DNA of 52,784 nucleotides from positions 1 to 52,784 of the forward strand of contig CAMLLO010000030.1 in assembly GCA_946480915.1 (NCBI GenBank). The letters run 5' to 3'. A program made the translations under genes and the position numbers. Shown piece by piece: positions 52,465-52,784 of this stretch. This DNA comes from an uncultured Sphingobacteriaceae bacterium (GTDB taxonomy: Bacteria; Bacteroidota; Bacteroidia; Sphingobacteriales; Sphingobacteriaceae). The notes below the pieces were generated by a model. That model did not search any database and was not told the origin of the DNA. It was given only the letters and a program-made list of their open reading frames with translations. The first letter of the stretch is position 1, and each line of letters opens with the position of its first letter.

Positions 52465-52784
52465 TTAAGATTGTATGCTTGTGTCAGCAAAGATAGTTTT
52501 TCGTTTTAATACTTTCAGTTTAAATTAAAACAGCTCAACAACAACCTCAGCGTTCACCACCCTTTCTCCGTCATTCCCGCGAAGTCGGGAACTTAATGCT
52601 GAGCAAAATAAATCTGATACCTAGTAATCCTCTTACCTATCCCACCAAATGCACCATCCCCATCAACGTCCTCAATTACCCCGAACCCCCAATAACCCCG
52701 AATAAGCGTTGGCCCGACGAGAACGCCGGGCCGGGTGCTCGCCTTGAGCGCTGAAGGATCGTTCTCGTCTTGAATTTATTCACT
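52465..52784. repeat. Noncoding right edge with several inverted repeats
   Basis: There is no gene in these 320 bases. After the CapD-like promoter candidate there is a short TTCCCG/CGGGAA hairpin near 52572-52590, and then a G+C-rich block. In that block GACGAGAACG (52716-52725) and CGTTCTCGTC (52760-52769) are perfect inverted copies, while GGCCCG (52711-52716) and CGGGCC (52727-52732) form a competing hairpin. The block may belong to a dispersed element or to a structured leader that continues beyond the window. Confidence 0.5.
52488..52495 (-). promoter_or_regulatory. Candidate -7 box for the CapD-like gene
   Basis: The minus strand reads TATCTTTG, an exact TAnnTTTG match, giving a leader of about 17 nt. 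Confidence 0.5.

Noticed and set aside
52711..52769. tRNA or known small RNA in the G+C-rich block
   Set aside because: No cloverleaf, no T-loop GTTCGA-type sequence and no CCA end; only competing hairpins.

Overview
The window is a stretch of Bacteroidota chromosome, most likely from the Sphingobacteriales (a Pedobacter-like relative). The reasons are moderate-to-low G+C, an ExbB-ExbD-ExbD-TonB-PstS-TPR cluster, a RemB/Wzi-type outer-membrane protein, a complete 13-gene nuo locus with a short NuoG, and promoter candidates of the Bacteroidota TAnnTTTG type instead of sigma70 boxes. It is mostly housekeeping DNA. There is no prophage, transposase, CRISPR array, rRNA or tRNA that I can see.

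Layout. 1-1137 (+): the 3' end of rsgA, then dtd (D-aminoacyl-tRNA deacylase, apparently without a start codon) and a MazG-like pyrophosphohydrolase. 1141-7123 (-): comB, gcvT, rnhB, a GAF/PP2C phosphatase, a GT2 glycosyltransferase and a flippase-like membrane protein. 7207-7800 (+): ruvC. 7830-16290 (-): a HIT protein, greA, a BadF-type amino-sugar kinase with a CheY-like regulator, and a TolC/AcrB/AcrA efflux operon preceded by a frameshifted marR. 16376-21614: an M61 protease (+), a lipoprotein (-), an orphan LytTR regulator (+) and a RemB-like barrel (+). 21812-26294 (-): biotinyl carrier protein, DUF4159, rsmE, a CNNM/CBS protein, ppa and a DedA protein. 26349-39985 (-): nuoA-N for respiratory complex I, with a four-helix-bundle gene wedged between nuoF and nuoG. 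40066-45804 (-): the TonB-energising operon. 46077-47298 (-): an SUI1-family factor and a lipid kinase. 47514-50276 (+): metK behind a probable SAM-II riboswitch, a Nudix hydrolase and plsC. 50509-52464 (-): a CapD/WbpM-type nucleotide-sugar 4,6-dehydratase. The last 320 bases are repeat-rich and noncoding.

How the genes connect. The nuo genes build the proton-pumping NADH dehydrogenase. The ExbB/ExbD/TonB cluster spends the resulting proton-motive force on outer-membrane transport. MetK makes SAM, and its leader looks able to sense SAM. The GT2 enzyme, the flippase-like protein, the CapD-type dehydratase, PlsC and the lipid kinase all act on envelope lipids or glycans.

Most interesting points: (a) the four-helix-bundle cassette between nuoF and nuoG, bounded by AT-rich inverted and tandem repeats that include the nuoF stop codon; (b) a SAM-II-like metK leader with a hairpin built into its loop, and a 95-bp nested palindrome after metK; (c) two apparent single-base lesions, a one-base deletion in the recognition helix of marR and loss of the dtd ATG; (d) strong hairpins or repeats at several nuo junctions (A/B, I/J, H/I) and at exbB/exbD; (e) a terminator-like hairpin just upstream of greA. 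All calls are by eye, without database searches.
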